NCBI GenBank assembly: GCA_037975125.1 | Contig: JAJQOW010000014.1 | Coordinates: 24,575,914-24,639,913, forward strand | Direction of reading: 5' to 3' | DNA length: 64,000 bases | Source of the DNA: Latrodectus hesperus | Lineage: Eukaryota > Arthropoda > Arachnida > Araneae > Theridiidae | Part shown: piece after piece, positions 12,709 to 21,395 of the stretch | How positions within the stretch are numbered: position 1 is the first letter of the stretch | How the letters are laid out: each line of letters begins with the position of its first letter | Position numbers and translations under genes: made by a program | Notes under the pieces: generated by a model | The model's database searches: none | Told to the model about the DNA's origin: nothing | Seen by the model: the letters and a program-made list of their open reading frames with translations, nothing else

Positions 12709-15409
12709 GAATAATAGAAGTTTCAGACCTTTGTCACTTTGCACTTGGAATGCAAATGGTTTATACCATAAAATCTATGAACTGAATGATTTTTTAATTG
12801 AAAATAATATTGATATTTGCCTGATTACAGAAACCCATCTCACTGCTAACAAAAATTTAAACATCCCCAACTACAATATTTTCAGAAGCGATAGGAACCA
12901 AGGCCTTGGTGGTGGAACTGCTATTTTTGTTAAAAATTCTCTCTCTTCAACACTTCACTCTACATATAGTCAAAATTGTACAGAAATAACTTCTATTATT
13001 ATAAGCCTTCCCAATATTGACCTGAAAATCTCAAGTATATACAACTCTCCACATATTTGCCTTCCAATACATATAATTAAACAGCTTTTCCAGGATAATT
13101 ATCCTACCATTTTAGGTGGTGACTTCAATTCCAAGCATACAAACTGGGGTTGCAATAACAGTAATAATAATGGACACATTTTACATAGCCTTGTTGAAGA
13201 TTTCAAACTTAATATAAACGCACCTGATTCTCCTACCTACTATCCATCTGATCATAATAGAAGACCGGACATTCTTGATCTTTTCCTAACTAACTACAAC
13301 ATAAATCTGGCAGTCGACGTGCTTCCAGTTCTCTCATCTGATCATATTCCCGTTATTGCAGTTGCAGGTATCGAACCTGTTGACCTCCATCGTGAAATTC
13401 TCAAAACGGACTGGAATCTCTTTCACAATATCCTTTACACCAGCAAAGAAGATTTTACACCACAAAGCTCTCCTAATGACATTAATAATCAGGTTTTTAA
13501 ACTCTCCAATAATATTATAAATGCTTATAATAACTCTTCCATTAAAACTAAGTTCATCAATAATTATATGGCTCTTCCTAAAGATATCAAAAACTTGATC
13601 AAGCAACGCAATAAAATCAGAAAACACTATCAGAATACTTTAAATCCAGCCTTTAAAACTCAAATGAATGCTTTAAATAGAATAATTAGAGAAAAATGTG
13701 ACACTCTAAAACAAGAAAATTGGGAAAATAAAATCACCACCCTTAGTACTCAAGATAACTCCCTCTGGAACTTAACTAGAATTTTGAAAAAGGATAAAAT
13801 TACCAATAAAGCTATCCTTGCTGCACATGGTTTTGTTTATACTGATGTTGAAAAAGCAGAAATCTTCGCAAATACCATGGAAAATCAATTTCAAGAAAAC
13901 TCCTCTCCCAACAATAACAACTTCACTGAAAATATTATAAATGAAACTTATTCTTTTCTGCAAAATCATCAAGAAACACCTATTGAAAATACAACTGAAG
14001 AAGAAATTATTAACATTATTTCCAAATTACAAAAACGCAAAGCACCTGGATTTGATAAAATATCCAATAGTATTATCAAAAATATTCCTGCTAACTATAT
14101 CACACATATAACCAATATTTTCAATTCCTGTTTAAATATAAATTACTTCCCCGACTACTGGAAAGAAGCTGAAATCATTTTATTTCCAAAGCCGGGAAAA
14201 GATCCCACAAACCCTGAAAACCATCGGCCCATCAGTCTACTACCTACCTTATCAAAAATTTTTGAAAGAATTATATACAATAGACTAAAAATATACTTAC
14301 ATTTAATTCCAACTGAACAATTTGGGTTCAGACAAGATCTATCCACCACCAAACAACTCATCAGAATCTGTGAATTCATTGGAAAAGGATCCTATCTTAA
14401 AGAATACTCTGCTTTTCTAATGTTAGATGTCGCCAAGGCCTTTGACAGGGTCTGGCATCAAGGCCTTATTTATAAATTATTACACCTTGGAATTGCTCAC
14501 AATATTGTTTTTATCATTAATAGCTACCTTAATCATCGTAAATTTCATATTAAACTCAATAATTGTATTTCCACCACCAGACCCATAAATGCAGGCGTCC
14601 CGCAAGGAAGCATTTTAGGTCCAATACTATATTTATTTTATACAGCTGATTTTCCTACAAATGATGATAGACATAGCCTTACTGCATTCTATGCAGATGA
14701 TACAGGAATCATAGTTAGATCCAAGAATCCTAATCATGCAATTTCTAAACTTCAAAATAAAATTATAGATATAGAAACTTGGTGTGAAAATTGGAAAATT
14801 GCAATTAATGCTACTAAATCTAAACTCATAGTAATAAGCAGAAAACCAGGAAAACATAAAATCTATAATCAACTCTATATCTTTGGCCAACCTATTGAAA
14901 ATGTTTCACAAGCAAAATACCTAGGACTTTTAATTAATAATAGACTCACCTGGACTGCTCATATCAAATCAAAGATCACCGCTGCATGGCTTGTTTACTT
15001 CAAACTTAGATCACTAATCGGACCTCAATCAAAATTAAATCTAAAACTAAAAAGGCTACTTTATATTTCCACTATAAGACCCATCATCACATATGCTTCC
15101 CCTGCCTGGTGTTCCATCTCCAAACAAGATCTTCAACTCATTAATACCTTTCAAAACAAAATTCTTCGAAGAATTGTAAATGCTCCTTATTTTATAAGGA
15201 ACAAAAACATCCAAAAAGATCTCAAGTTAGAAGACTTATCACAATTCATCCAAAAACTCAACATAAACTTCTACAAGCAAGCATCCAAGTGCCAAGCCGG
15301 AAACTTCGATAAACTCTTCGATTCTTATATCCTCCCTGGGGATGCTCAAGTCAGACCTATTGCGGCCTTTTTCTCGTCGGATGCAATACTTTCTGAGGCT
15401 TTTGCCTAA
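12701..15409 (+). CDS. Jockey A1 ORF2: endonuclease-reverse transcriptase (902 aa)
   Basis: This protein nicks target DNA and copies the element RNA there (target-primed reverse transcription). The APE-type endonuclease occupies about residues 8-225, with N17 in TWNANG, E44 in TETH, D141/N143 in GGDFNSKH and D214/H215 in SSDHIP, all in place. The RT domain covers roughly 440-730, with RKAPGFDKIS, RPISLLPTLSKIFER, FGFRQDLSTTKQL, catalytic D576 in LDVAKAFDRVWHQG, GVPQGSILGP and the catalytic Y664-A-D-D. A C-terminal region with ITYASPAWC and FQNKILRR follows, typical of Jockey; no RNase H is seen. Length is normal for the clade. The start ATG lies inside the end of ORF1 (ATGGTTAA), suggesting coupled reinitiation. 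All catalytic residues are present, so this copy looks enzymatically competent. Confidence 0.96.
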   Translation: MVKNNRSFRPLSLCTWNANGLYHKIYELNDFLIENNIDICLITETHLTANKNLNIPNYNIFRSDRNQGLGGGTAIFVKNSLSSTLHSTYSQNCTEITSIIISLPNIDLKISSIYNSPHICLPIHIIKQLFQDNYPTILGGDFNSKHTNWGCNNSNNNGHILHSLVEDFKLNINAPDSPTYYPSDHNRRPDILDLFLTNYNINLAVDVLPVLSSDHIPVIAVAGIEPVDLHREILKTDWNLFHNILYTSKEDFTPQSSPNDINNQVFKLSNNIINAYNNSSIKTKFINNYMALPKDIKNLIKQRNKIRKHYQNTLNPAFKTQMNALNRIIREKCDTLKQENWENKITTLSTQDNSLWNLTRILKKDKITNKAILAAHGFVYTDVEKAEIFANTMENQFQENSSPNNNNFTENIINETYSFLQNHQETPIENTTEEEIINIISKLQKRKAPGFDKISNSIIKNIPANYITHITNIFNSCLNINYFPDYWKEAEIILFPKPGKDPTNPENHRPISLLPTLSKIFERIIYNRLKIYLHLIPTEQFGFRQDLSTTKQLIRICEFIGKGSYLKEYSAFLMLDVAKAFDRVWHQGLIYKLLHLGIAHNIVFIINSYLNHRKFHIKLNNCISTTRPINAGVPQGSILGPILYLFYTADFPTNDDRHSLTAFYADDTGIIVRSKNPNHAISKLQNKIIDIETWCENWKIAINATKSKLIVISRKPGKHKIYNQLYIFGQPIENVSQAKYLGLLINNRLTWTAHIKSKITAAWLVYFKLRSLIGPQSKLNLKLKRLLYISTIRPIITYASPAWCSISKQDLQLINTFQNKILRRIVNAPYFIRNKNIQKDLKLEDLSQFIQKLNINFYKQASKCQAGNFDKLFDSYILPGDAQVRPIAAFFSSDAILSEAFA

Positions 15410-15472
15410 CTTTACTTTCACATTTTCATTCATTTAATTTCTTTCACTCCATTTTTAACATGTTAGATGAAT

Positions 15473-15498
15473 GAGTAGATGCCTTAGGGCAGGTACTC
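15473..15498 (+). other. 3'-terminal two-tier stem-loop of A1
   Basis: The outer stem GAGTA (15473-15477) pairs with TACTC (15494-15498), and the inner stem GCC (15481-15483) with GGC (15488-15490). It lies just before the tail and probably marks the RNA 3' end for the reverse transcriptase. The same structure with different sequence is seen in the other families here. Confidence 0.65.
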
Positions 15499-15520
15499 AG
15501 CTGCACATACTCAATAGGAA

Positions 15521-15553
15521 ATAAGAAAAAGTCAATCATCAATCATGTCAATC
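15521..15553 (+). repeat. Direct repeat T, copy 2, with TCA-like filler (A1/A2 junction)
   Basis: Positions 15521-15538 read ataagaaaaagtcaatca and are followed by a degenerate tcaatcatgtcaa filler before the A2 start. It separates the 3' tail of A1 from the 5' end of A2. Confidence 0.75.
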
Positions 15554-15587
15554 ATTCTTTGGGACTTGGTCATACAGTGCAGACGTG
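15552..15587 (+). promoter_or_regulatory. Internal promoter of A2 (initiator + DPE)
   Basis: TCATTC at 15552-15557 gives A+1 at 15554, and AGACGTG at 15581-15587 starts at +28, as in A1. Sequence between the two motifs is identical to A1. Confidence 0.8.
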
Positions 15588-16080
15588 CCTGAGTACTAGA
15601 GATCTTCTTTATCTCGAAATACCCATTTCTGCGCTATTTTACCTCCATTCTTCTCGTCATCTTACTGAAGCTCAATTATGAGCGAAAATACACCCCTCCT
15701 GAGGGAGGAGGGCCATTTCAAACACAGGCGCCTGTCGATTGTTCCGGTGGTTTGTCCTTTTCAGGATTGCCTTTGCCGACAATCAATGGTGCGGGATCTT
15801 GCACTTCTGATCCCAACACGGATAGGATTACACCAGACAACGGAAACACCACCACGGATATGGAATTAGCACATAAAAATTACCTCAATTTACTTAAACA
15901 AATAGCTGATATTGAAAATAAAGAAAATCCCGACTATGCAAAATCTAACAAACTTTACCGTGAAGCAATGCGTATTCTTGCAGGCATTGCCTTTCAAAAT
16001 CTAGAACAAAAATCAAAAAATAAAAATTCTGACTTGAGTAAACCCAGCGAAGATACGGAAATGGAAATCCAGTCGGACTC

Positions 16081-16434
16081 TACGCTTGCCCACTCTGGGG
16101 CTACACCCACGACACAAAATTAAATAAACTAGAAAAATTGCAAAATATTACAATTAGAAATATAACCAATAGTCCTTGGTACTACAGAAACAAGAAAATT
16201 AGAGAAGAATTTAAAATACCCACAATAAGAGAATTTTTTGCAAAAATCATGAATAATCTATATAAAAAAAGAAATCTAACTAACAATTCGACCATAATTG
16301 AACTTCCGTCTTATGACGCATTTAATCCCGAAAACAGAATGAGACCCAGATCGTTACTAAGATATTGCCCAAATCCCTCTCATGCTCAAAATAAAGCAAC
16401 AAGTGCAACTAACAATACTAACCTCAATGTTTAA
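16081..16434 (+). pseudogene. C-terminal fragment of Jockey E ORF2
   Basis: The frame opens at the insertion boundary and reads YACPLWGYTHDTKLNKLEKL, then SPWYYRNKKIREEFKIPT and IREFFAKI, to the stop TAA at 16432-16434 (117 codons). This is the region after the RT domain, equivalent to ITYASPAWC...FQNKILRR in A and closest to the IPTIREF block of element C. No catalytic domain is present, and there is no start of its own, so this is only the 3' remnant of a retrotransposon gene. Confidence 0.85.
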
Positions 16435-17014
16435 ACCAGAATTTTAAAAGAATTTTATTGTATTTGTTAAGAATAAATTGTATATATATGTATATGTGGA
16501 AAAAAAAAAAAAAAAAAAAAAAAAGCAAAGAAATTAATTTGTATATAGATAAATTAACTAAATTACTAACAACTAATTCACTAATATTTTCATTATTTTT
16601 ATATTTTGCCTCCAATTCTTTTAAAGACTTGGGTAGTTTAGTACTAACAACTAAGAAATGGCGTCAGCCAATCAGAGAAGAGCCCTTGTATATATGTTCA
16701 AATTTTTAACTAACCAACTAACAAATGCACTTGTTTAAATAAATTTAAATCATGTATAACTTAAAGTAATAAAATAACTTAAAATAATAAAATTAATAGC
16801 AGCAAATTAATGAAATAATTAAATATTAACAAATAAAGCCGAACCATAACTTACACAGTTGTAACAGAAAATTAACCACGCCCCTTTAGAGCACCCAACC
16901 AATTATGCCAGATCAGAATTCAGATATAGTTACTTAATCCACATCAGTTCCAGTAGAGGGTGAGGGTCCCAGGACCCAGGAACCTCCAAACAAGGCCCAG
17001 CCGTGCCGACGACG
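16082..17014 (+). mobile_element. Jockey element E, 3' fragment inserted in A2 ORF1
   Basis: This is a 5'-truncated non-LTR element: the last part of ORF2 followed by a 580-bp 3' UTR. A 25-A run lies in the middle (16500-16524), not at the end. The 3' end shows the two-tier stem-loop: GAGG (16956-16959) with CCTC (16983-16986), and GGGTC (16964-16968) with GACCC (16973-16977). It then ends in a GC-rich stretch finishing gccgacgacg. The 14-bp target duplication fixes both boundaries. A CCAATCA motif lies at 16668-16674. Confidence 0.88.
16500..16524 (+). repeat. A-run inside element E
   Basis: Twenty-five consecutive A follow tatatgtgg. It lies about 490 bp before the real 3' end of E, so it is either an internal A-tract of the 3' UTR or the tail of an older element to which flanking DNA was later added. 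Confidence 0.85.
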
Positions 17015-18250
17015 TCCAGTCGGACTCTTCCGAAAGCATTTCTCACTCTGAAGCCCCGCCCACTGACGAGCAAGGCTTTACTCTCATTGGCCAAAAGAAG
17101 AAAAACAGAAAACGACGCAAAGCTGCACAAAAAACGAATAAAACTAAGAAAATAAATTCTGAAACAACTCCTGTCAAACCAAATACATCAAATAACTCAA
17201 ATAATATTGAAAATAATAAACACATTCAAATGGAAACAAATAAAAATGAAGAAACTAATATTTCAGATAAAAATATTAATAATAATACACAAGCAGAAGA
17301 ACAAAATGATACGTCTGGTTTCCAATTTGATAAGAAAGCAACAAAAATTCCCCCCATAATTGTCAAAGACTCCAAAGTCACATGGAAAACTCTTAGCCAA
17401 GAACTAGATCAAATTGTTCCCGACCAATATACAGCAAAAATAAATGGATCAGATACATTTACCATCAAAGTTAATTCCCCTGATGCACACAGAAAAGTCA
17501 CAAAACTATTTGAAAATAAAAATTATAAATTTCACTCCTATATTCTTCCAGATGACAAAGATATAAAAATTGTAATTAGAAGCCTCCCTTACGACGCAGA
17601 TCTTGTAGAAATCCAACAGGAACTTGCCAAACTAGGTTTTATGGCCACTAAAGTGGTACAATTAACATCTTATAGAAACGGTGAAAGAATTAAAATACCT
17701 CTCTACTTAGTCACTCTTCCCAAGACCAAAAAATCTGAAGAAATATATCACATTCAATACTTAATGCGTCTTCGAATAACAGTTGAACATTATAGAGGAA
17801 GAAGAGGACCACCACAGTGTCATAGATGTCAACAATTTTTTCATGCTCAAAATTCTTGCCGCCACGAACCTAAATGCGTCAAATGTGCTGGCCAACATTT
17901 AACCAACGAATGTACAAAATCCAAAGAAGAACCTCCCAAATGTGCAAATTGCGATGGTACTCACACAGCGAACTTCTCTGGATGTCCCAAAAACCCACTT
18001 TCTCCTGAAAATCTCAAGAAAAAAGAATTAAAATACTCAGATAGAATTATCGTAAACAAAACAGTAATAAATAAATCTTATTCAGACGCAATTAAAAATA
18101 AAAATTCAGCAGACATTTCTGAAGCAAAAAACGTTTTGGAAGAATTAAAAAATATGCTAAATTGGATTAAGAACTCAGGCTTAATTGAATCAATCAACGC
18201 TATCAGATCTGGCCACATAGCCACCTCAGTCACCACACCTCAAACCAATA

Positions 18251-20959
18251 ATGGTTAAGAATAATAGAAGTTTCAGACCTTTGTCACTTTGCACTTGGAA
18301 TGCAAATGGTTTATACCATAAAATCTATGAACTGAATGATTTTTTAATTGAAAATAATATTGATATTTGCCTGATTACAGAAACCCATCTCACTGCTAAC
18401 AAAAATTTAAACATCCCCAACTACAATATTTTCAGAAGCGATAGGAACCAAGGCCTTGGTGGTGGAACTGCTATTTTTGTTAAAAATTCTCTCTCTTCAA
18501 CACTTCACTCTACATATAGTCAAAATTGTACAGAAATAACTTCTATTATTATAAGCCTTCCCAATATTGACCTGAAAATCTCAAGTATATACAACTCTCC
18601 ACATATTTGCCTTCCAATACATATAATTAAACAGCTTTTCCAGGATAATTATCCTACCATTTTAGGTGGTGACTTCAATTCCAAGCATACAAACTGGGGT
18701 TGCAATAACAGTAATAATAATGGACACATTTTACATAGCCTTGTTGAAGATTTCAAACTTAATATAAACGCACCTGATTCTCCTACCTACTATCCATCTG
18801 ATCATAATAGAAGACCGGACATTCTTGATCTTTTCCTAACTAACTACAACATAAATCTGGCAGTCGACGTGCTTCCAGTTCTCTCATCTGATCATATTCC
18901 CGTTATTGCAGTTGCAGGTATCGAACCTGTTGACCTCCATCGTGAAATTCTCAAAACGGACTGGAATCTCTTTCACAATATCCTTTACACCAGCAAAGAA
19001 GATTTTACACCACAAAGCTCTCCTAATGACATTAATAATCAGGTTTTTAAACTCTCCAATAATATTATAAATGCTTATAATAACTCTTCCATTAAAACTA
19101 AGTTCATCAATAATTATATGGCTCTTCCTAAAGATATCAAAAACTTGATCAAGCAACGCAATAAAATCAGAAAACACTATCAGAGTACTTTAAATCCAGC
19201 CTTTAAAACTCAAATGAATGCTTTAAATAGAATAATTAGAGAAAAATGTGACACTCTAAAACAAGAAAATTGGGAAAATAAAATCACCACCCTTAGTACT
19301 CAAGATAACTCCCTCTGGAACTTAACTAGAATTTTGAAAAAGGATAAAATTACCAATAAAGCTATCCTTGCTGCACATGGTTTTGTTTATACTGATGTTG
19401 AAAAAGCAGAAATCTTCGCAAATACCATGGAAAATCAATTTCAAGAAAACTCCTCTCCCAACAATAACAACTTCACTGAAAATATCATAAATGAAACTTA
19501 TTCTTTTCTGCAAAATCATCAAGAAACACCTATTGAAAATACAACTGAAGAAGAAATTATTAACATTATTTCCAAATTACAAAAACGCAAAGCACCTGGA
19601 TTTGATAAAATATCCAATAGTATTATCAAAAATATTCCTGCTAACTATATCACACATATAACCAATATTTTCAATTCCTGTTTAAATATAAATTACTTCC
19701 CCGACTACTGGAAAGAAGCTGAAATCATTTTATTTCCAAAGCCGGGAAAAGATCCCACAAACCCTGAAAACCATCGGCCCATCAGTCTACTACCTACCTT
19801 ATCAAAAATTTTTGAAAGAATTATATACAATAGACTAAAAATATACTTACATTTAATTCCAACTGAACAATTTGGGTTCAGACAAGATCTATCCACCACC
19901 AAACAACTCATCAGAATCTGTGAATTCATTGGAAAAGGATCCTATCTTAAAGAATACTCTGCTTTTCTAATGTTAGATGTCGCCAAGGCCTTTGACAGGG
20001 TCTGGCATCAAGGCCTTATTTATAAATTATTACACCTTGGAATTGCTCACAATATTGTTTTTATCATTAATAGCTACCTTAATCATCGTAAATTTCATAT
20101 TAAACTCAATAATTGTATTTCCACCACCAGACCCATAAATGCAGGCGTCCCGCAAGGAAGCATTTTAGGTCCAATACTATATTTATTTTATACAGCTGAT
20201 TTTCCTACAAATGATGATAGACATAGCCTTACTGCATTCTATGCAGATGATACAGGAATCATAGTTAGATCCAAGAATCCTAATCATGCAATTTCTAAAC
20301 TTCAAAATAAAATTATAGATATAGAAACTTGGTGTGAAAATTGGAAAATTGCAATTAATGCTACTAAATCTAAACTCATAGTAATAAGCAGAAAACCAGG
20401 AAAACATAAAATCTATAATCAACTCTATATCTTTGGCCAACCTATTGAAAATGTTTCACAAGCAAAATACCTAGGACTTTTAATTAATAATAGACTCACC
20501 TGGACTGCTCATATCAAATCAAAGATCACCGCTGCATGGCTTGTTTACTTCAAACTTAGATCACTAATCGGACCTCAATCAAAATTAAATCTAAAACTAA
20601 AAAGGCTACTTTATATTTCCACTATAAGACCCATCATCACATATGCTTCCCCTGCCTGGTGTTCCATCTCCAAACAAGATCTTCAACTCATTAATACCTT
20701 TCAAAACAAAATTCTTCGAAGAATTGTAAATGCTCCTTATTTTATAAGGAACAAAAACATCCAAAAAGATCTCAAGTTAGAAGACTTATCACAATTCATC
20801 CAAAAACTCAACATAAACTTCTACAAGCAAGCATCCAAGTGCCAAGCCGGAAACTTCGATAAACTCTTCGATTCTTATATCCTCCCTGGGGATGCTCAAG
20901 TCAGACCTATTGCGGCCTTTTTCTCGTCGGATGCAATACTTTCTGAGGCTTTTGCCTAA
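18251..20959 (+). CDS. Jockey A2 ORF2: endonuclease-reverse transcriptase (902 aa)
   Basis: The protein is the same as A1 ORF2 except that Asn is replaced by Ser in the linker before the RT domain (HYQSTLNPAF). All endonuclease residues (N17, E44, D141, N143, D214, H215) and RT residues (D576, YADD at 664-667) are kept. It overlaps the end of the disrupted ORF1 by 8 nt in the same way as A1. Since ORF1 upstream is broken, translation by coupled reinitiation would be impaired. I found one other, silent change near 19485 compared with A1, so selection or very recent origin has kept this frame clean. Confidence 0.95.
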   Translation: MVKNNRSFRPLSLCTWNANGLYHKIYELNDFLIENNIDICLITETHLTANKNLNIPNYNIFRSDRNQGLGGGTAIFVKNSLSSTLHSTYSQNCTEITSIIISLPNIDLKISSIYNSPHICLPIHIIKQLFQDNYPTILGGDFNSKHTNWGCNNSNNNGHILHSLVEDFKLNINAPDSPTYYPSDHNRRPDILDLFLTNYNINLAVDVLPVLSSDHIPVIAVAGIEPVDLHREILKTDWNLFHNILYTSKEDFTPQSSPNDINNQVFKLSNNIINAYNNSSIKTKFINNYMALPKDIKNLIKQRNKIRKHYQSTLNPAFKTQMNALNRIIREKCDTLKQENWENKITTLSTQDNSLWNLTRILKKDKITNKAILAAHGFVYTDVEKAEIFANTMENQFQENSSPNNNNFTENIINETYSFLQNHQETPIENTTEEEIINIISKLQKRKAPGFDKISNSIIKNIPANYITHITNIFNSCLNINYFPDYWKEAEIILFPKPGKDPTNPENHRPISLLPTLSKIFERIIYNRLKIYLHLIPTEQFGFRQDLSTTKQLIRICEFIGKGSYLKEYSAFLMLDVAKAFDRVWHQGLIYKLLHLGIAHNIVFIINSYLNHRKFHIKLNNCISTTRPINAGVPQGSILGPILYLFYTADFPTNDDRHSLTAFYADDTGIIVRSKNPNHAISKLQNKIIDIETWCENWKIAINATKSKLIVISRKPGKHKIYNQLYIFGQPIENVSQAKYLGLLINNRLTWTAHIKSKITAAWLVYFKLRSLIGPQSKLNLKLKRLLYISTIRPIITYASPAWCSISKQDLQLINTFQNKILRRIVNAPYFIRNKNIQKDLKLEDLSQFIQKLNINFYKQASKCQAGNFDKLFDSYILPGDAQVRPIAAFFSSDAILSEAFA

Positions 20960-21022
20960 CTTTACTTTCACATTTTCATTCATTTAATTTCTTTCACTCC
21001 ATTTTTAACATGTTAGATGAAT

Positions 21023-21048
21023 GAGTAGATGCCTTAGGGCAGGTACTC
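21023..21048 (+). other. 3'-terminal two-tier stem-loop of A2
   Basis: It has the same sequence as in A1: GAGTA (21023-21027) pairs with TACTC (21044-21048) around the inner GCC/GGC stem. Confidence 0.65.
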
Positions 21049-21075
21049 AGCTGCACATACTCAATAGGAATAGGA

Positions 21076-21109
21076 ATAAGAAAAAGTCAATCATCATCAT
21101 CATCATCAT
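21076..21109 (+). repeat. Direct repeat T, copy 3, followed by (TCA)n (A2/B junction)
   Basis: Positions 21076-21093 read ataagaaaaagtcaatca, followed by five more TCA units up to the first base of B. The TCA run also supplies the first half of the B initiator. Confidence 0.75.
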
Positions 21110-21141
21110 TCCTTTTTGGGACTTGGTCTGGGAAGGTCGCT
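21106..21141 (+). promoter_or_regulatory. Internal promoter of B (initiator + DPE)
   Basis: TCATTC at 21106-21111 gives A+1 at 21108. GGTCGCT at 21135-21141 starts exactly at +28 and fits the first five bases of the DPE consensus (RGWYV). The spacer shares TTTGGGACTTGGTC with A although the rest of the 5' UTR is different. Confidence 0.75.
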
Positions 21142-21395
21142 TTTTTCCACTCGTTAGATTTTTTCTCTCTTGTAGCTATTGGTGCTGCAGCCTAGTTTTG
21201 TTTCATAGGCAAGGACTCCTCACACCTAGCTAACTGAGTTCTGGGTCACTGAGGCCGAATTCTGGTTTTCTTTTCATAGACTTTAGACCAGGTTCTCACA
21301 CTCTGTTTCAGAGTCCCTGAGAGGTCGCCTTTTCTCTTTTGTCTTCCCTGGCTAGGGAAGCTCCCTCCCTCCCCTATTCTGATCTGGACAACAAC

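Larger units (their letters stand above)
10948..15520 (+). mobile_element. Full-length Jockey element A1
   Basis: This is a complete non-LTR retrotransposon of about 4.57 kb: a 5' UTR of about 124 bp with the internal promoter, a CCHC ORF1 (11074-12708), an endonuclease-RT ORF2 (12701-15409), and a 3' UTR of about 110 bp with a terminal stem-loop and an aatagg-type tail. Both ORFs are intact, so it could be mobile. It is flanked by direct repeats T (10932-10950 and 15521-15538). It is followed at once, head to tail, by A2, which differs at only two bases that I could find over ORF2. Confidence 0.9.
16068..17028 (+). repeat. Target duplication pair of element E (14 bp)
   Basis: The sequence tccagtcggactct occurs at 16068-16081 and again at 17015-17028, bracketing element E. 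A1 has a single copy (one T/C difference) at the matching place, which is the empty site. Confidence 0.9.
15678..18258 (+). pseudogene. Disrupted ORF1 of Jockey A2
   Basis: The original start ATG at 15678 is kept, but a run of C is one base shorter than in A1, so the frame is lost at about codon 6. The proper frame is open again by 15752 and continues to 16081, where element E interrupts it. It resumes at 17015 and runs through the basic patch, folded region and three zinc knuckles to the stop at 18256-18258. Against A1 the second half shows about nine substitutions, including Ile to Thr and Phe to Tyr changes. The frameshift plus the insertion make this gene dead. An open frame from about 16960 could give an N-terminally truncated protein that still has all three knuckles. 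Confidence 0.92.
15552..21075 (+). mobile_element. Jockey element A2, interrupted by element E
   Basis: This is a second full-length copy of family A lying head to tail behind A1. It has the same promoter, ORFs, stem-loop and tail. It carries a one-base deletion near codon 6 of ORF1 and a 933-bp insertion (element E, 16082-17014). Without the insertion it is the same length as A1. ORF2 and the 3' UTR are almost identical to A1 (I found two base changes in ORF2), while ORF1 differs at about ten sites. The tail has an extra aatagg unit compared with A1. Confidence 0.9.

Noticed and set aside
16960..18258. Intact 432-codon gag gene
   Set aside because: Its first codons are read through the end of element E; it is the 3' part of the interrupted A2 ORF1, not a gene of its own.
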